A DNA stretch of 41,160 bases from an uncultured Verrucomicrobiota bacterium (GTDB lineage: Bacteria; Verrucomicrobiota; Kiritimatiellia; RFP12; UBA3636): contig CASEAR010000126.1 in NCBI GenBank assembly GCA_949285835.1, positions 1 through 41,160 on the forward strand. Direction: 5' to 3'. Below the pieces are notes generated by a model, which was not told where the DNA came from, did not search any database, and saw nothing but the letters and a program-made list of their open reading frames with translations. Position numbers and translations under genes: made by a program. Below, piece after piece: positions 8,026 through 16,537 of this stretch (its first letter is position 1; the number at the start of each line of letters is the position of its first letter).

Positions 8026-9313
8026 TCTTTCCGGTTATAGCCGACTTTATTTTGTGGAGCAGCTTCTCGGCGCTGTTTGCACGATCAGCCTCTCTGGCAC
8101 ATTTTTGCAGGCTTTCCCGCAACTCGCTTTCAGACTTAAGTCTGGACGACATCTCACGTTCAACTTCGGCTCTAAGCCTTGAGATGGTCTCCTCATACGT
8201 TTTGCGTGACTCAGAAAATTCCGCCTCCATTTTTTTCATATGCTCGCTCTGGAGACGCACCTTGCCGGAAAGCTCCGCGACATTTCCGCGCAGTTCGTTC
8301 GACTCCTTTGCCGCCGAAAGCAGGTCAGAGGCAAGTGCAGCATTGTCAGCAGAGAGCTTTTCAGCCGCAAGGCAAAAAGTTTTTTGAGCTTTTTGTATGC
8401 CGTCCACCAGATCCGCCACCCCGCCTACCAGCTTAACCGCCTCCATGTGGACAGATTCCACAGAGTTCACACGTCTCGACAGCGCTTCGTCATACGCTCG
8501 CTGCCGTTCGTCGAACTTGTCGCCCGCCGCAGTAAGTTTCGTCACCAGTTCGTCAACAGCGGAAATAATGCTGACCGATAACGCCTCGCCTGCCCGCGTC
8601 CCGCATTCTCTGAATTTATCCAATTCTGCAGCGGCCGAACATACAGAACCGGACAATGCTTTGACGTCGCCAGCACTTTGTGTAAACTCGTGCCCGAGTT
8701 CTACGGTACGATCCCTCAATATGTCAAAGACCTCGGATACGCCTCTTTCGCTGTCCTCGATGAGTCCGCTCTTCTCAAGCATCATCCTCATCAGCGGCCT
8801 GATGACCGGATGGTCTATAACAAAGACCCAGACAACCGCAACGAGAGTTGAAAACAACGCCGTATGGAGACATGACATCAGACTCGACATCGAAACCGTC
8901 TCCATATCAAAATACCCGATTACGATTATTCCCCAAAGAGTTCCTATGAGACCAAATGAGATGTTCAGCTGGTCGAACGAGCGGAAAAAGGGGAAATACC
9001 CGTCGTCCGAAACTACCGTGCCGCGTATTATCCTGACGATACCGAAAAGAACCAGCAAACAACCCATGAATGGGATAAACGTGGACACACACGAAAGATC
9101 CACTGCAGACCAGTCCAGAAGCGGAAATATGCCGGACACGCTGTCCGGCATAGCCGATGAATCACGGCCCACCTCGACAAACCGGCTCCACCAGCGTACA
9201 ACCACCGTCACATTGTTAAAAAAAGCAAGCCCGGTGAACGCAGCAGCTGCGATGGCCGGAAGCAAACACGCCCATAATACAGCCTTATGTTTTACGTTAC
9301 GCTGCTCTGACAT
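8015..9313 (-). CDS. MotA/TolQ/ExbB-like proton-channel protein with long coiled-coil tail
   Basis: About 432 residues from the ATG at 9313, which has a good ribosome site (tgagga); an ATG twelve bases upstream has none. Numbered from that upstream ATG, there are membrane segments at about 15-36, 83-101, 123-138 and 153-172. The third contains FGLIGTLWGI and the fourth LHTALFSTLVAVVWV, the hallmark pair of MotA/TolQ/ExbB channels. Residues about 190-428 form a long coiled coil (for example MKKMEAEFSESRKTYEET) that should lie in the cytoplasm. A channel domain plus a cytoplasmic coiled-coil tail is the layout of ZorA in Zorya defence motors; TolQ and ExbB lack such a tail. The next gene encodes a single-pass membrane partner. 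An ion-driven, force-producing role is inferred. Confidence 0.75.
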   Translation of the reverse strand: MSEQRNVKHKAVLWACLLPAIAAAAFTGLAFFNNVTVVVRWWSRFVEVGRDSSAMPDSVSGIFPLLDWSAVDLSCVSTFIPFMGCLLVLFGIVRIIRGTVVSDDGYFPFFRSFDQLNISFGLIGTLWGIIVIGYFDMETVSMSSLMSCLHTALFSTLVAVVWVFVIDHPVIRPLMRMMLEKSGLIEDSERGVSEVFDILRDRTVELGHEFTQSAGDVKALSGSVCSAAAELDKFRECGTRAGEALSVSIISAVDELVTKLTAAGDKFDERQRAYDEALSRRVNSVESVHMEAVKLVGGVADLVDGIQKAQKTFCLAAEKLSADNAALASDLLSAAKESNELRGNVAELSGKVRLQSEHMKKMEAEFSESRKTYEETISRLRAEVEREMSSRLKSESELRESLQKCAREADRANSAEKLLHKIKSAITGKNEV

Positions 9314-9329
9314 TGCAATCCTCATTTAT

Positions 9330-9857
9330 TCAAAGAGACAAAATCTCGTCCATCAATACATCGTGCGGCTCACACGGCAGCTTCGGAACTATCTGCCACG
9401 AGAAAGCTACGCCGATCTTAACGCAGTCACAGCGGAGCGAAGTTAACAATCTGTCGTAATATCCGCGTCCATGCCCCAGCCTGTTGCCTGATTTGTCGAA
9501 CAGGACCCCGGGAACAAGACAAATATCCGCCTCTTCCCCTCCGGCATAGTCGCACACTTCAGGTTCTTCCACACCGAACGCACCGATACGAAGCAACGCA
9601 TCTGGTGCAATGTGCGAGAACCTGTATGCGCCAGCGCCGTCGGACACCGGAACCAGAACCCGCTTTCCTGATAAACGGCACACGTCGCGCAGCCTGCCAA
9701 TATCCGGCTCGGATGCCATCGGCATGTACATCGCCACACACGTCGCTCGTTTAAACAGATCCATGCGAGCCACCGCTGCAGCAAAATCCGGACGCGGATC
9801 CGATGAGTGCTCCTTTCTCAGAATACCGGCAAGCCGCCGGTATTCTTTTTTGGCCAT
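9330..9857 (-). CDS. 5-formyltetrahydrofolate cyclo-ligase
   Basis: About 175 residues. It recycles 5-formyl-THF to 5,10-methenyl-THF with ATP in the cytoplasm. The family's strongest signature is present near the C-terminus (GNRLGHGRGYYDRLL), together with the substrate-site region MYMPMASEPD and the central LVPGVLFD. Length fits the family (about 180-200). The ATG at 9857 gives the usual start AKKEYRRLAGILRKEH; a GTG at 9881 would overlap the preceding gene by 7 bases and is less likely. It sits between the outer-membrane barrel gene and the MotA/TolQ-like gene. It seems to be a housekeeping gene within the block and not part of the envelope function. Confidence 0.92.
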   Translation of the reverse strand: MAKKEYRRLAGILRKEHSSDPRPDFAAAVARMDLFKRATCVAMYMPMASEPDIGRLRDVCRLSGKRVLVPVSDGAGAYRFSHIAPDALLRIGAFGVEEPEVCDYAGGEEADICLVPGVLFDKSGNRLGHGRGYYDRLLTSLRCDCVKIGVAFSWQIVPKLPCEPHDVLMDEILSL

Positions 9858-9874
9858 GACTATGTCCGCTTGAT

Positions 9875-10495
9875 TTACCACTTGAGCTTTATCCCGGCAA
9901 GCACAGAAACGTTGCTCATGTCCACTTCGTAATTGGACTTAAGATGGTGTCCGCCCAATGTGATGTCATAATCGATCGATTTTGTGCCTATGTCTGCGTA
10001 ACGCACTTCGGCAAATAGATTTACAATTGGCAAACCAAATTCGACACCTGCCGCGGCCCACCACCCGCTCATGTCGCTAACGTCATAGTCGTAAGAAATA
10101 TTTGTTCCCACGATTCCCACAGAAATGTCGGGTATGATGTAATACGAGTACCCAACCCCGGCATACACTCCCAAGAACCCGAACAAATTAAAATCAGCGA
10201 TCAGACCGGCCTCGAGCGGGACAATGCCAACATCGTCAAAGTCAAACTTGAGCCCCAATATATTCGACAGTCTGTCTTGAATGTCTGTAACCTTGTCAAA
10301 TTCATTCGCATACCCTCCGCTCAGACGTATGGATAGGAAGGGAACAGTGCTGACCTCTATCATACCGCCGTAGTAATTGCCCTTACCCATGGTCTCTGTG
10401 TCCATAACGCCTGCAAAACCGCCAATTGACGAAGAATACGCAGGCGCAAGCAACATCGCCAGCGCTGCAGTCAGCAAACAAACTTTCTTTTTCAT
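9875..10495 (-). CDS. Small outer-membrane beta-barrel protein
   Basis: 206 residues with a signal peptide (KKKVCLLTAALAMLLAPAYS). The mature part has alternating hydrophobic and aromatic strands with Gly/Tyr-rich turns (LSIRLSGGYANEFDK, LGVYAGVGYSYYIIPDISV, VNLFAEVRYADIG) and ends with the aromatic residue W, as many proteins folded by the BAM machinery do. This fits an eight-stranded OmpW/OmpA-like barrel (outer membrane beta-barrel domain). The ribosome site GGAG lies upstream of ATG 10495. A gap of about 120 bases before it holds no gene and could carry a promoter, though none is obvious. The ligand or function is unknown. Confidence 0.78.
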   Translation of the reverse strand: MKKKVCLLTAALAMLLAPAYSSSIGGFAGVMDTETMGKGNYYGGMIEVSTVPFLSIRLSGGYANEFDKVTDIQDRLSNILGLKFDFDDVGIVPLEAGLIADFNLFGFLGVYAGVGYSYYIIPDISVGIVGTNISYDYDVSDMSGWWAAAGVEFGLPIVNLFAEVRYADIGTKSIDYDITLGGHHLKSNYEVDMSNVSVLAGIKLKW

Positions 10496-10615
10496 TTTAA
10501 CGAGCTCCGTTTATTTTACAACATGCTACTCAATACACTTCTCTCACTGTACGCATCTCGTTTACGGACAGTGCCCCGCAACGCGGACTCTGGCACCATC
10601 AAGCAACGAGACTGC

Positions 10616-11443
10616 CTATGCTGTTTTATGCACGGTTCCTGCACATACCTCTTTCCCACGATGCATCATAACTTTCAACCACGCACCGAGTTTTACTGCG
10701 GCACATAAAAATGCAGCGCACAAAACAATCGGTGGCGAAGCCGCAATATCGGCAAACCACGAGACACAGATGCCGAAAATCAATGAGACAAATGCAAACA
10801 TCCCAGAAAATATCATTGCCGACGTAACACGGCGTCCAACCGTAAGCCCGGCAACCGCTGGAAGAGTGAGCAACGCTATTACAAGAACGATTCCGACTGC
10901 TTTTGAAAGTACAAACACAGCCAAACCTGTTGCCAGAGATATCACCAACTCGTACAGGCCCACCGGCTGCCCGCTTTCTTTTGCCAGCGCTGCATCAAAA
11001 CAAACAGAGGCTATACCGTGCTTAAACAGCATCACCAGAAGCACGGCAGCTGAAGCCACAGCAAAAACCATTGCGGCATCTGCCGGAGTCGTCATAACAA
11101 TCGAACCGAACATATATGTCATCAGACCGCTCTGGTAGCCGTCTGTAAGCGATAGAAACACCAAACCCACCGCCATTCCCACAGACCAGACCGCACTCAA
11201 TGCAGAGTCTTTATTTTCCCCATAACGGCCCAAAAAAACAGAAACAGCACATATGGCGGCGAGGGCGCCTGCGTCAGCGGTGAGCCATCCGATACCGGCA
11301 AACTCGGCCAGACCGATGCCAGCGAAAGCCGAGTGCGCAACGGCACCCGCAACATAGGTGCTTCGCCTCGCCACCGTCAACGTGCCAATTACGCCGCAAA
11401 CGACAGAAGCAAACAGCGACACCGCCACCGGTGTCAGAAGCAT
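10616..11443 (-). CDS. ABC-3 family metal transporter permease (ZnuB/MntB-like)
   Basis: About 275 residues and eight or so membrane segments. The N-terminal region LLTPVAVSLFASVVCGVIGTLTVARRSTYVAGAVAHSAFAGIGLA closely follows the ABC-3 permease pattern (LLR...F.GDALSHA.LPG), and later GIVLVIALLTLPAVAGL is another hallmark. Such permeases import Zn, Mn or Fe with a separate ATPase and binding protein. Neither is in this window. The ATG at 11443 is preferred; a GTG at 11458 is possible, and a longer reading to 11506 would overlap the upstream gene by 44 bases. It follows the Fe(III)-type permease gene directly, suggesting both belong to metal uptake, but how they would be energised is not shown here. 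Confidence 0.88.
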   Translation of the reverse strand: MLLTPVAVSLFASVVCGVIGTLTVARRSTYVAGAVAHSAFAGIGLAEFAGIGWLTADAGALAAICAVSVFLGRYGENKDSALSAVWSVGMAVGLVFLSLTDGYQSGLMTYMFGSIVMTTPADAAMVFAVASAAVLLVMLFKHGIASVCFDAALAKESGQPVGLYELVISLATGLAVFVLSKAVGIVLVIALLTLPAVAGLTVGRRVTSAMIFSGMFAFVSLIFGICVSWFADIAASPPIVLCAAFLCAAVKLGAWLKVMMHRGKEVCAGTVHKTA

Positions 11444-11462
11444 ATCCGGTATCAACACGTCT

Positions 11463-13163
11463 CTACACCCTGAATATCGCACCCATTTTCTTGCCGAGCA
11501 AAACACTCACCCCAGCTATGGTAACTGTAAGAAATGCCATCGCCCATACACCGAGCGCAGATGCCACATATCTGCCCGTTCCCAACAGCTGGAACAACTC
11601 ATATATCGTCTTTGTTATTGGATAATATCGTGCCTGCTGCGCCAGCATGAGACTGTCGGAAACCTCAAGCATGCTGAATGCAAAAGCGAGCAGAATACCG
11701 GCTATAAGATTCGCGGAAATCAGCGGGATCGTTATTCGTCTCAGTGTCGTAGACGGCGACGCTCCCAGATTCAGGGAGGCCTCCTCAAACGCCTCGGAGG
11801 TTTGCTGCAGCCCAGCCACGGCTGACCTCACCATATAAGGGAGCCTGCGTACGGCATAAGCCACAACAAGAAACAACGTAGGATTTATCCTTACATCGAA
11901 AAGAGCCCCCCAGAAAGAACTCTCACGAACCCACGACAAATTAGCAAGCCATGAGCTGATCGCGAGATAACCGAATGCCATGACAAGACCAGGAACCGCC
12001 AGCGGAATCATTGCAACGGCATCCAAAACCCCGGCAAAACGCAACTTAGATCTCACCACAATAAACGCAATGGCTAGACCGAGCAGCAGATTAAAAACAA
12101 CCGCAGCCGCCGAGAAACCAAGGCTGTTCCTTATAGAAGATACCGCCATCTCATGACTTAGTGCCTCAGAATAGTTACCCAAAGTAAAAACCTGCGGGAG
12201 GACTGTACCATACCAGGAACCTGGTTTGCAGAAACTCATCAAAATAACGCCGACGTGAGGAAGGAGGGCAAAAAAGGAAACCACGGCAAACGGTGCCGCC
12301 GCGGCAATACAATGCCACCCGGAGAGTTTCCTGGCGCTGAACATCACCGCCGCTTTCCCCTGCATCGCAAAAACATTACGACCGAACGCAACTTTGCCGA
12401 CTGCGTACAAAATAACGCTCGTTGTGAGAACAACAAAAACAAGAGCATACGGGAACGGGCTGGCCCCAATATCTTTCAGCGAATCAAAAACCTGCACCGG
12501 GGCACACTTTGTAAAATTCAGCATCAATGGTGTACCCAGCTCAGTAAAGCTCCATATAAAAACAATAGTCCCGCCGGCAAACAGCCCGGGAAGCATAAGG
12601 GGAAGCGTTATTTTGAAAAACCGGCTTCGACCGCCTGCTCCAAGATTAGCTGCAGCTTCATCCATTGCTGGATCGATATTTGCCAATGCCGCCGCCGTAT
12701 TCAGATAAACGATCGGATAAAGCGTCAGGGCCTGAATTACAACCACGCCAAAGTAACGCAAGCTCCCAAGCCAATCAACGGAAGTTCCCAATACCGCATT
12801 CAAGACTCCGTATTGACCGAGAATCTGCGTCATACCGATGGCACCTACAAACGGAGGGAGGATCATCGGAACAAGAACAATCGCGGAGAACAGCCCCTTC
12901 CCGGGGAAATCGTACCGGTGAGAAATCCACGCGAGCGGCACCGAAATGCAGACTGCAAGCAAAGTTGTCCCGGCAGCTATCGCAAAACTGTTGAGCAGCC
13001 CCTCCGCGTATATCGGATTCCGGAAAACACCCACGAGATACCTCAAGGTGAAAACTCCGTCTACCCAGAAGCCATTCTTCACCACAAGAACGATAGGCAG
13101 CACAAACAACACCCCGAGAACAAGCGTTGTTCCCCACAAAAGCAGATTCCAGCCTCTTCTCAT
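11463..13163 (-). CDS. Fe(III)-type ABC transporter permease, two fused permease domains (FbpB/ThiP-like)
   Basis: About 566 residues with roughly twelve membrane segments in two homologous halves. Each half carries the EAA loop that contacts the ATPase: EAAANLGAGGRSRFFKITLP in the first and EEASLNLGASPSTTLRRITIP in the second. This tandem layout is typical of FbpB, SfuB and ThiP permeases for ferric iron or thiamine; iron is the more common role and fits the neighbouring metal permease. The ATG at 13163 gives a good membrane start (RRGWNLLLWGTTLVLG); a TTG at 13190 is less likely. No ATPase or periplasmic binding protein is encoded nearby. The gene follows pal, with a 17-bp tandem duplication between them. 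Confidence 0.9.
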   Translation of the reverse strand: MRRGWNLLLWGTTLVLGVLFVLPIVLVVKNGFWVDGVFTLRYLVGVFRNPIYAEGLLNSFAIAAGTTLLAVCISVPLAWISHRYDFPGKGLFSAIVLVPMILPPFVGAIGMTQILGQYGVLNAVLGTSVDWLGSLRYFGVVVIQALTLYPIVYLNTAAALANIDPAMDEAAANLGAGGRSRFFKITLPLMLPGLFAGGTIVFIWSFTELGTPLMLNFTKCAPVQVFDSLKDIGASPFPYALVFVVLTTSVILYAVGKVAFGRNVFAMQGKAAVMFSARKLSGWHCIAAAAPFAVVSFFALLPHVGVILMSFCKPGSWYGTVLPQVFTLGNYSEALSHEMAVSSIRNSLGFSAAAVVFNLLLGLAIAFIVVRSKLRFAGVLDAVAMIPLAVPGLVMAFGYLAISSWLANLSWVRESSFWGALFDVRINPTLFLVVAYAVRRLPYMVRSAVAGLQQTSEAFEEASLNLGASPSTTLRRITIPLISANLIAGILLAFAFSMLEVSDSLMLAQQARYYPITKTIYELFQLLGTGRYVASALGVWAMAFLTVTIAGVSVLLGKKMGAIFRV

Positions 13164-13190
13164 GACACACGTCCGGGCCGCAGCTACCAA

Positions 13191-13224
13191 AGACCGTCTA
13201 TCTAGTAAGACCGTCTATCTAGTA
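13191..13224. repeat. Exact 17-bp tandem duplication at the pal stop codon
   Basis: The 17-base unit agaccgtctatctagta occurs twice head to tail (13191-13207 and 13208-13224) with no mismatch. It covers the end and stop codon of pal on the minus strand. Removing one copy leaves the pal stop in place, so the duplication lengthens only the pal-permease spacer. It looks like a recent replication slippage event. Confidence 0.95.
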
Positions 13225-13763
13225 TAGAAAGCGAACTCTGCCCTGCGGTTCAGCTTCCACGCGGATTCTCCGTGTCCCGGATCCGCGGGTGCTTCCTCGC
13301 CGTAACTTGATGTCTGTATTCTCTCTGGAGCAACGCCGCAGCTTATCAAGCTGTCACGAACAGCCTGCGCACGGTACTCCCCAAGCGACATATTGTACTC
13401 ATTTGTCCCGCGCTCGTCGCAGTGACCCTCGACGACAAGAAGATAGTCGCTCATTTCATTCATAAAGTCCGCAATAGCAGCAATCTTCTCAATTTCGTTC
13501 TGCGGAATCACATACGTATCGTACCCGAAATAAACAGGATAGAAATTGACATCCTCGACTTTGTTCAGGGTTTCAAATCTCATGCCATCGTAAAGCGGGA
13601 TATCTCCGGAGATGTATTCGCCGGACATTATCTGATCCCGGTATGCCGACCCATCCACCCCGCCGGCGGTATCTTTTTTACCGCTCTGGCATCCAAAAAC
13701 AAACATGCCTGCAACCGCCATGGCAGCCAGCATGCCAACATTGGCCATCTTGCTATTTTTCAT
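13215..13763 (-). CDS. pal: Peptidoglycan-associated lipoprotein Pal
   Basis: 182 residues. It anchors the outer membrane to peptidoglycan and works with TolB. The N-terminus is a lipoprotein signal with lipobox FVFGC (Cys25 lipidated). The C-terminal OmpA-like domain has the peptidoglycan-binding signature VEGHCDERGTNEYNMSLGEYRA and ends with LNRRAEFAF. Length is normal for Pal. tolB lies immediately upstream with a gap of 15 bases, the usual tolB-pal order. TolQ, TolR and TolA are not adjacent; a MotA/TolQ-like protein encoded 4 kb downstream is very different from ordinary TolQ. Confidence 0.95.
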   Translation of the reverse strand: MKNSKMANVGMLAAMAVAGMFVFGCQSGKKDTAGGVDGSAYRDQIMSGEYISGDIPLYDGMRFETLNKVEDVNFYPVYFGYDTYVIPQNEIEKIAAIADFMNEMSDYLLVVEGHCDERGTNEYNMSLGEYRAQAVRDSLISCGVAPERIQTSSYGEEAPADPGHGESAWKLNRRAEFAFYTR

Positions 13764-13778
13764 TTGTTTTCCCGATTC

Positions 13779-15065
13779 TTAGTTGTTTTGGAAATTGCCC
13801 GACCACGACGGAAGATACCAATCACCATCCGCCGTAACAAGTGTTCTCAAAGGATCGCCCATTGTGTCGAGCACAACAAGCGTCCGTTTGTAATTCTCAG
13901 TTCTGGTGCATACAATGTGACGCCCGTCAGGGGCCCATGACGGATCTTCATAATCGGCTCCGTCCTGCGGACTTATCAGGCGCGGGATATTTGCACGAGA
14001 ATCAGATGCCGGCGTGACAATATATATCCCGTAGCGCGATGTCCTGCCGCAGAACGCGATTACACCGTCCGGACCAAAATCCGGCGCAACACTTTCGCGA
14101 AGTCCACCTACAAGCGGAGACGACAAAGTCTGCCGGAACTGAAGCGAGGCTTCCGATTGCAGAGGGTTTGCGTACATGTAAAGCTGGGGCGCGCGGGATC
14201 TGTCGTCCACAAAAACCAGACGTCTGCCATCCGGAGACCACGAAGGGCTCGACTCATTAATCCGCCGGGAAGCGGTCAAACGGCGCAGCTGCTTCGCGGC
14301 TAAGTCCATGACATACATGTCCACACCGCCGGAGCGAGACAATATAATGGCCATGAACCGCCCGTCCGGAGAAACTGCCGCGCCATTGTTCATCCCGGGA
14401 TACCCCGCTATGAGCTCGCGTTTTTCCGTATCGAGATTAACTTTGTAAACCGCGGACACACCGGTGAGCCACGAGGTGTACATGAACGCATTCTGTCCAG
14501 GAATCCAGACTGGAGAAAGACACAATTTGTTGTCACTGGTAAGCCGTTTCATTCGTCTGCCGTCGGCGTCGCACATGTAGATGTCCGTTCCAATCCCTGT
14601 TCTGCCAACAAACAAAATTTTGGAAGAAGCCATTCCCGGCCGTCCTGTGACCGCACGAGTCACCTGATCGGACATCTTATGCGCCGCATCGCGAACCGAA
14701 GATCTCGACGAGGTCACGGCGAAAGACTTGGATCTCATTCCAGCCATCCACGAGACTGTCACGCTGGCGGAAAACGCGGACGAGGATCTCACATCCCCGC
14801 GCAAAGCAACAGAGGACGCCCCCTCAGACGCGGCCTCTTTAAACCATCCGGAATTCAAGAGATCGGATCGCAGAATCCCGGCAAATTCACGCGATTCGGC
14901 CGAACCGTCCAACCTCAGCGAGTCCATACTGAAGGAGTACTTGCCCCCGGAATTCGCCTGACCGACAACGGTTACGTCGGCACCGAATACGCGTCCGGCG
15001 AACAGACAACACGCCAATATCAACAAACCTGTGGTAAACTTTATCAAACTTACTGTCTCTCTCAC
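13779..15065 (-). CDS. tolB: Tol-Pal system beta-propeller protein TolB
   Basis: About 428 residues from the GTG at 15065. TolB is periplasmic and links Pal to the inner-membrane Tol complex. It has a signal peptide (LIKFTTGLLILACCLFAGRVFGA), an N-terminal domain (about residues 30-150) and a WD40-like propeller with repeats such as PSWSPDGRRLVFVDDRS, AVSPDGRFMAIILSRSGGVDMYVMDL and PSWAPDGRHIVCTRTENYK. The start is uncertain: the open frame continues upstream to 15296 without a good ribosome site, and TTG at 15047 would give a neater signal peptide. The roughly 200 bases before 15065 hold nothing else clear and may contain a promoter. The gene is followed by pal. Confidence 0.93.
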   Translation of the reverse strand: MRETVSLIKFTTGLLILACCLFAGRVFGADVTVVGQANSGGKYSFSMDSLRLDGSAESREFAGILRSDLLNSGWFKEAASEGASSVALRGDVRSSSAFSASVTVSWMAGMRSKSFAVTSSRSSVRDAAHKMSDQVTRAVTGRPGMASSKILFVGRTGIGTDIYMCDADGRRMKRLTSDNKLCLSPVWIPGQNAFMYTSWLTGVSAVYKVNLDTEKRELIAGYPGMNNGAAVSPDGRFMAIILSRSGGVDMYVMDLAAKQLRRLTASRRINESSPSWSPDGRRLVFVDDRSRAPQLYMYANPLQSEASLQFRQTLSSPLVGGLRESVAPDFGPDGVIAFCGRTSRYGIYIVTPASDSRANIPRLISPQDGADYEDPSWAPDGRHIVCTRTENYKRTLVVLDTMGDPLRTLVTADGDWYLPSWSGNFQNN

Positions 15066-15268
15066 AATTCCCTTAGAAAGCGCAGAGCGCGCACCCTCCG
15101 CTGCGACAAAACCGGAAGGACGCCGCCACGCCGCAGACATCACCTGCTGCAAACGACAACTCTCCGTCATACCGGAACAGACGCCACAAAGTATATCACA
15201 AACAGAAACCCCGTTGCAATACGCGCCCCGCCACACTTTACATCGGGAAATACCGATGCACAAACGCC

Positions 15269-16537
15269 TCAAACTTTCGCCAGCTTCGGCCTGCACGGTA
15301 CACCGGCGAGTCCGCTTACAGCCTCTCCATATATCTTTTCGAGGAGGCGAACATTCTTCTCCGGAGCATAAAAACCCGAGACATACCGGCCGTAAGCCTT
15401 TTCACCCATCCGTTCAAGGATAGTTGGATCTGCAAACGCACGGCACAAGGCATCAGACAAACCCGACGTATTCCCGGCCTCAAACAATATGCCTGAAACA
15501 CCATTTTCAACCAGAGACGAAAGTCCGCCTATGTCGGCGACTATAGCCGGGACGCCGGCAGATGCAGCTTCAACCACAGCCAACCCGAACGTTTCATAGC
15601 ATATGGACGGCTGAATCACCGCCTTGCAGCGGGATATCTCCCCCAACAGTTCATCGTGCGGCACCTGTCCGGCGAACTCCACACCGGCAATCCCACGTGC
15701 CAACTCGCGCAAACTTGCTTCCTCCGGGCCAGAGCCGACTATTTTAAGCTTCGGCATGTCTGATCCCGAAACCACGAAACCACGATCTGCAACAAAGTTT
15801 CTCCACCCTTCGATAAGCACATGGACGCCCTTCTCTGGAGAAAGCCTGGACACGCACAACACCACGTTCGAACGCTCAGCGAAGGGAATCTTCATTGCGG
15901 CTCCCGGAACAACATTCGGCTTAACGTGGATTTTTCCGGCGGGAATACCCAGATCAATGAATTTTCTGCGTCCGGCCTCGGTCAATGCTATGTACGCCGA
16001 GACCCTTTTTGAGAAAGTCCCGATCATACGATGAAACATCAACATAGTCCCCACTGCCGACGATGCCGCAAACGAATTCCTGTAACACCGCAGCGCACAA
16101 CCGCGCCATGGTATGCGGCCTACGCATCTTTCGCATACGCCCCCTTCCCTGAACAAAAACCCATTGAGACACCCCACCCTGTAGTTGTGTAGCGTCTGAA
16201 CCACTGGCACACCCTCGTCAGCAGCCGCATAATACACAGAAGGGGAAAGTGACGGAAAAGTGTTGTGACAATGGACCACATCCGGGCGGAGAGTACATAT
16301 ACGCTCACGCACAGACCTGTACGCCGCCCTGTTCCACACCGTATTCACGAACATCAGAAACTTGCCGGGCAGACCGCAGTTTTCATCAAGACCTTTGTTG
16401 CTTGCTTCGTACTTTACAACGCTGTGTCCTGCGTCAGCCAGCATCTTGCATTCCGACTCAAAAACACTGTCCTCCCCGCCAGATATTTTGTAGCGACAGT
16501 GAATGACCAGAATCTTAAACGGTTTTAATTCCGACAT
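15269..16537 (-). CDS. Family 4 glycosyltransferase
   Basis: About 422 residues. It has the GT-B fold pattern of family 4. The N-terminal domain carries FKILVIHCRYKISGGED and DVVHCHNTFPS, and the C-terminal domain VVLCVSRLSPEKGVHVLIEG with the EX7E nucleotide-binding signature in ETFGLAVVEAASAG. A cysteine-rich insert after the acceptor region (GCLNGFLF...CERCVG...GCALRCYRNS) is seen in a subset of GT4 enzymes. It would transfer a sugar from a nucleotide donor at the inner face of the membrane; donor and acceptor are unknown. ATG 16537 is chosen because it gives the usual start; the upstream extension to 16591 has no ribosome site. It is the first gene of the long minus-strand block. Confidence 0.92.
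   Translation of the reverse strand: MSELKPFKILVIHCRYKISGGEDSVFESECKMLADAGHSVVKYEASNKGLDENCGLPGKFLMFVNTVWNRAAYRSVRERICTLRPDVVHCHNTFPSLSPSVYYAAADEGVPVVQTLHNYRVGCLNGFLFREGGVCERCVGRIPWRGCALRCYRNSFAASSAVGTMLMFHRMIGTFSKRVSAYIALTEAGRRKFIDLGIPAGKIHVKPNVVPGAAMKIPFAERSNVVLCVSRLSPEKGVHVLIEGWRNFVADRGFVVSGSDMPKLKIVGSGPEEASLRELARGIAGVEFAGQVPHDELLGEISRCKAVIQPSICYETFGLAVVEAASAGVPAIVADIGGLSSLVENGVSGILFEAGNTSGLSDALCRAFADPTILERMGEKAYGRYVSGFYAPEKNVRLLEKIYGEAVSGLAGVPCRPKLAKV

Noticed and set aside
1696..9313. Calling this block a Zorya defence system
   Set aside because: Only the ZorA/ZorB-like architecture is seen. No ZorC, helicase ZorD or nuclease ZorE, and the partner lacks an OmpA-type domain.
8015..9313. 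Calling the channel protein TolQ because tolB and pal are nearby
   Set aside because: It is 4 kb away, has a long coiled-coil tail and its partner does not look like TolR; no TolA is present.
12255..13205. Long plus-strand open frame opposite the ABC permease
   Set aside because: Lies wholly opposite a clear permease; composition rich in N, R, K, H and P without any domain.
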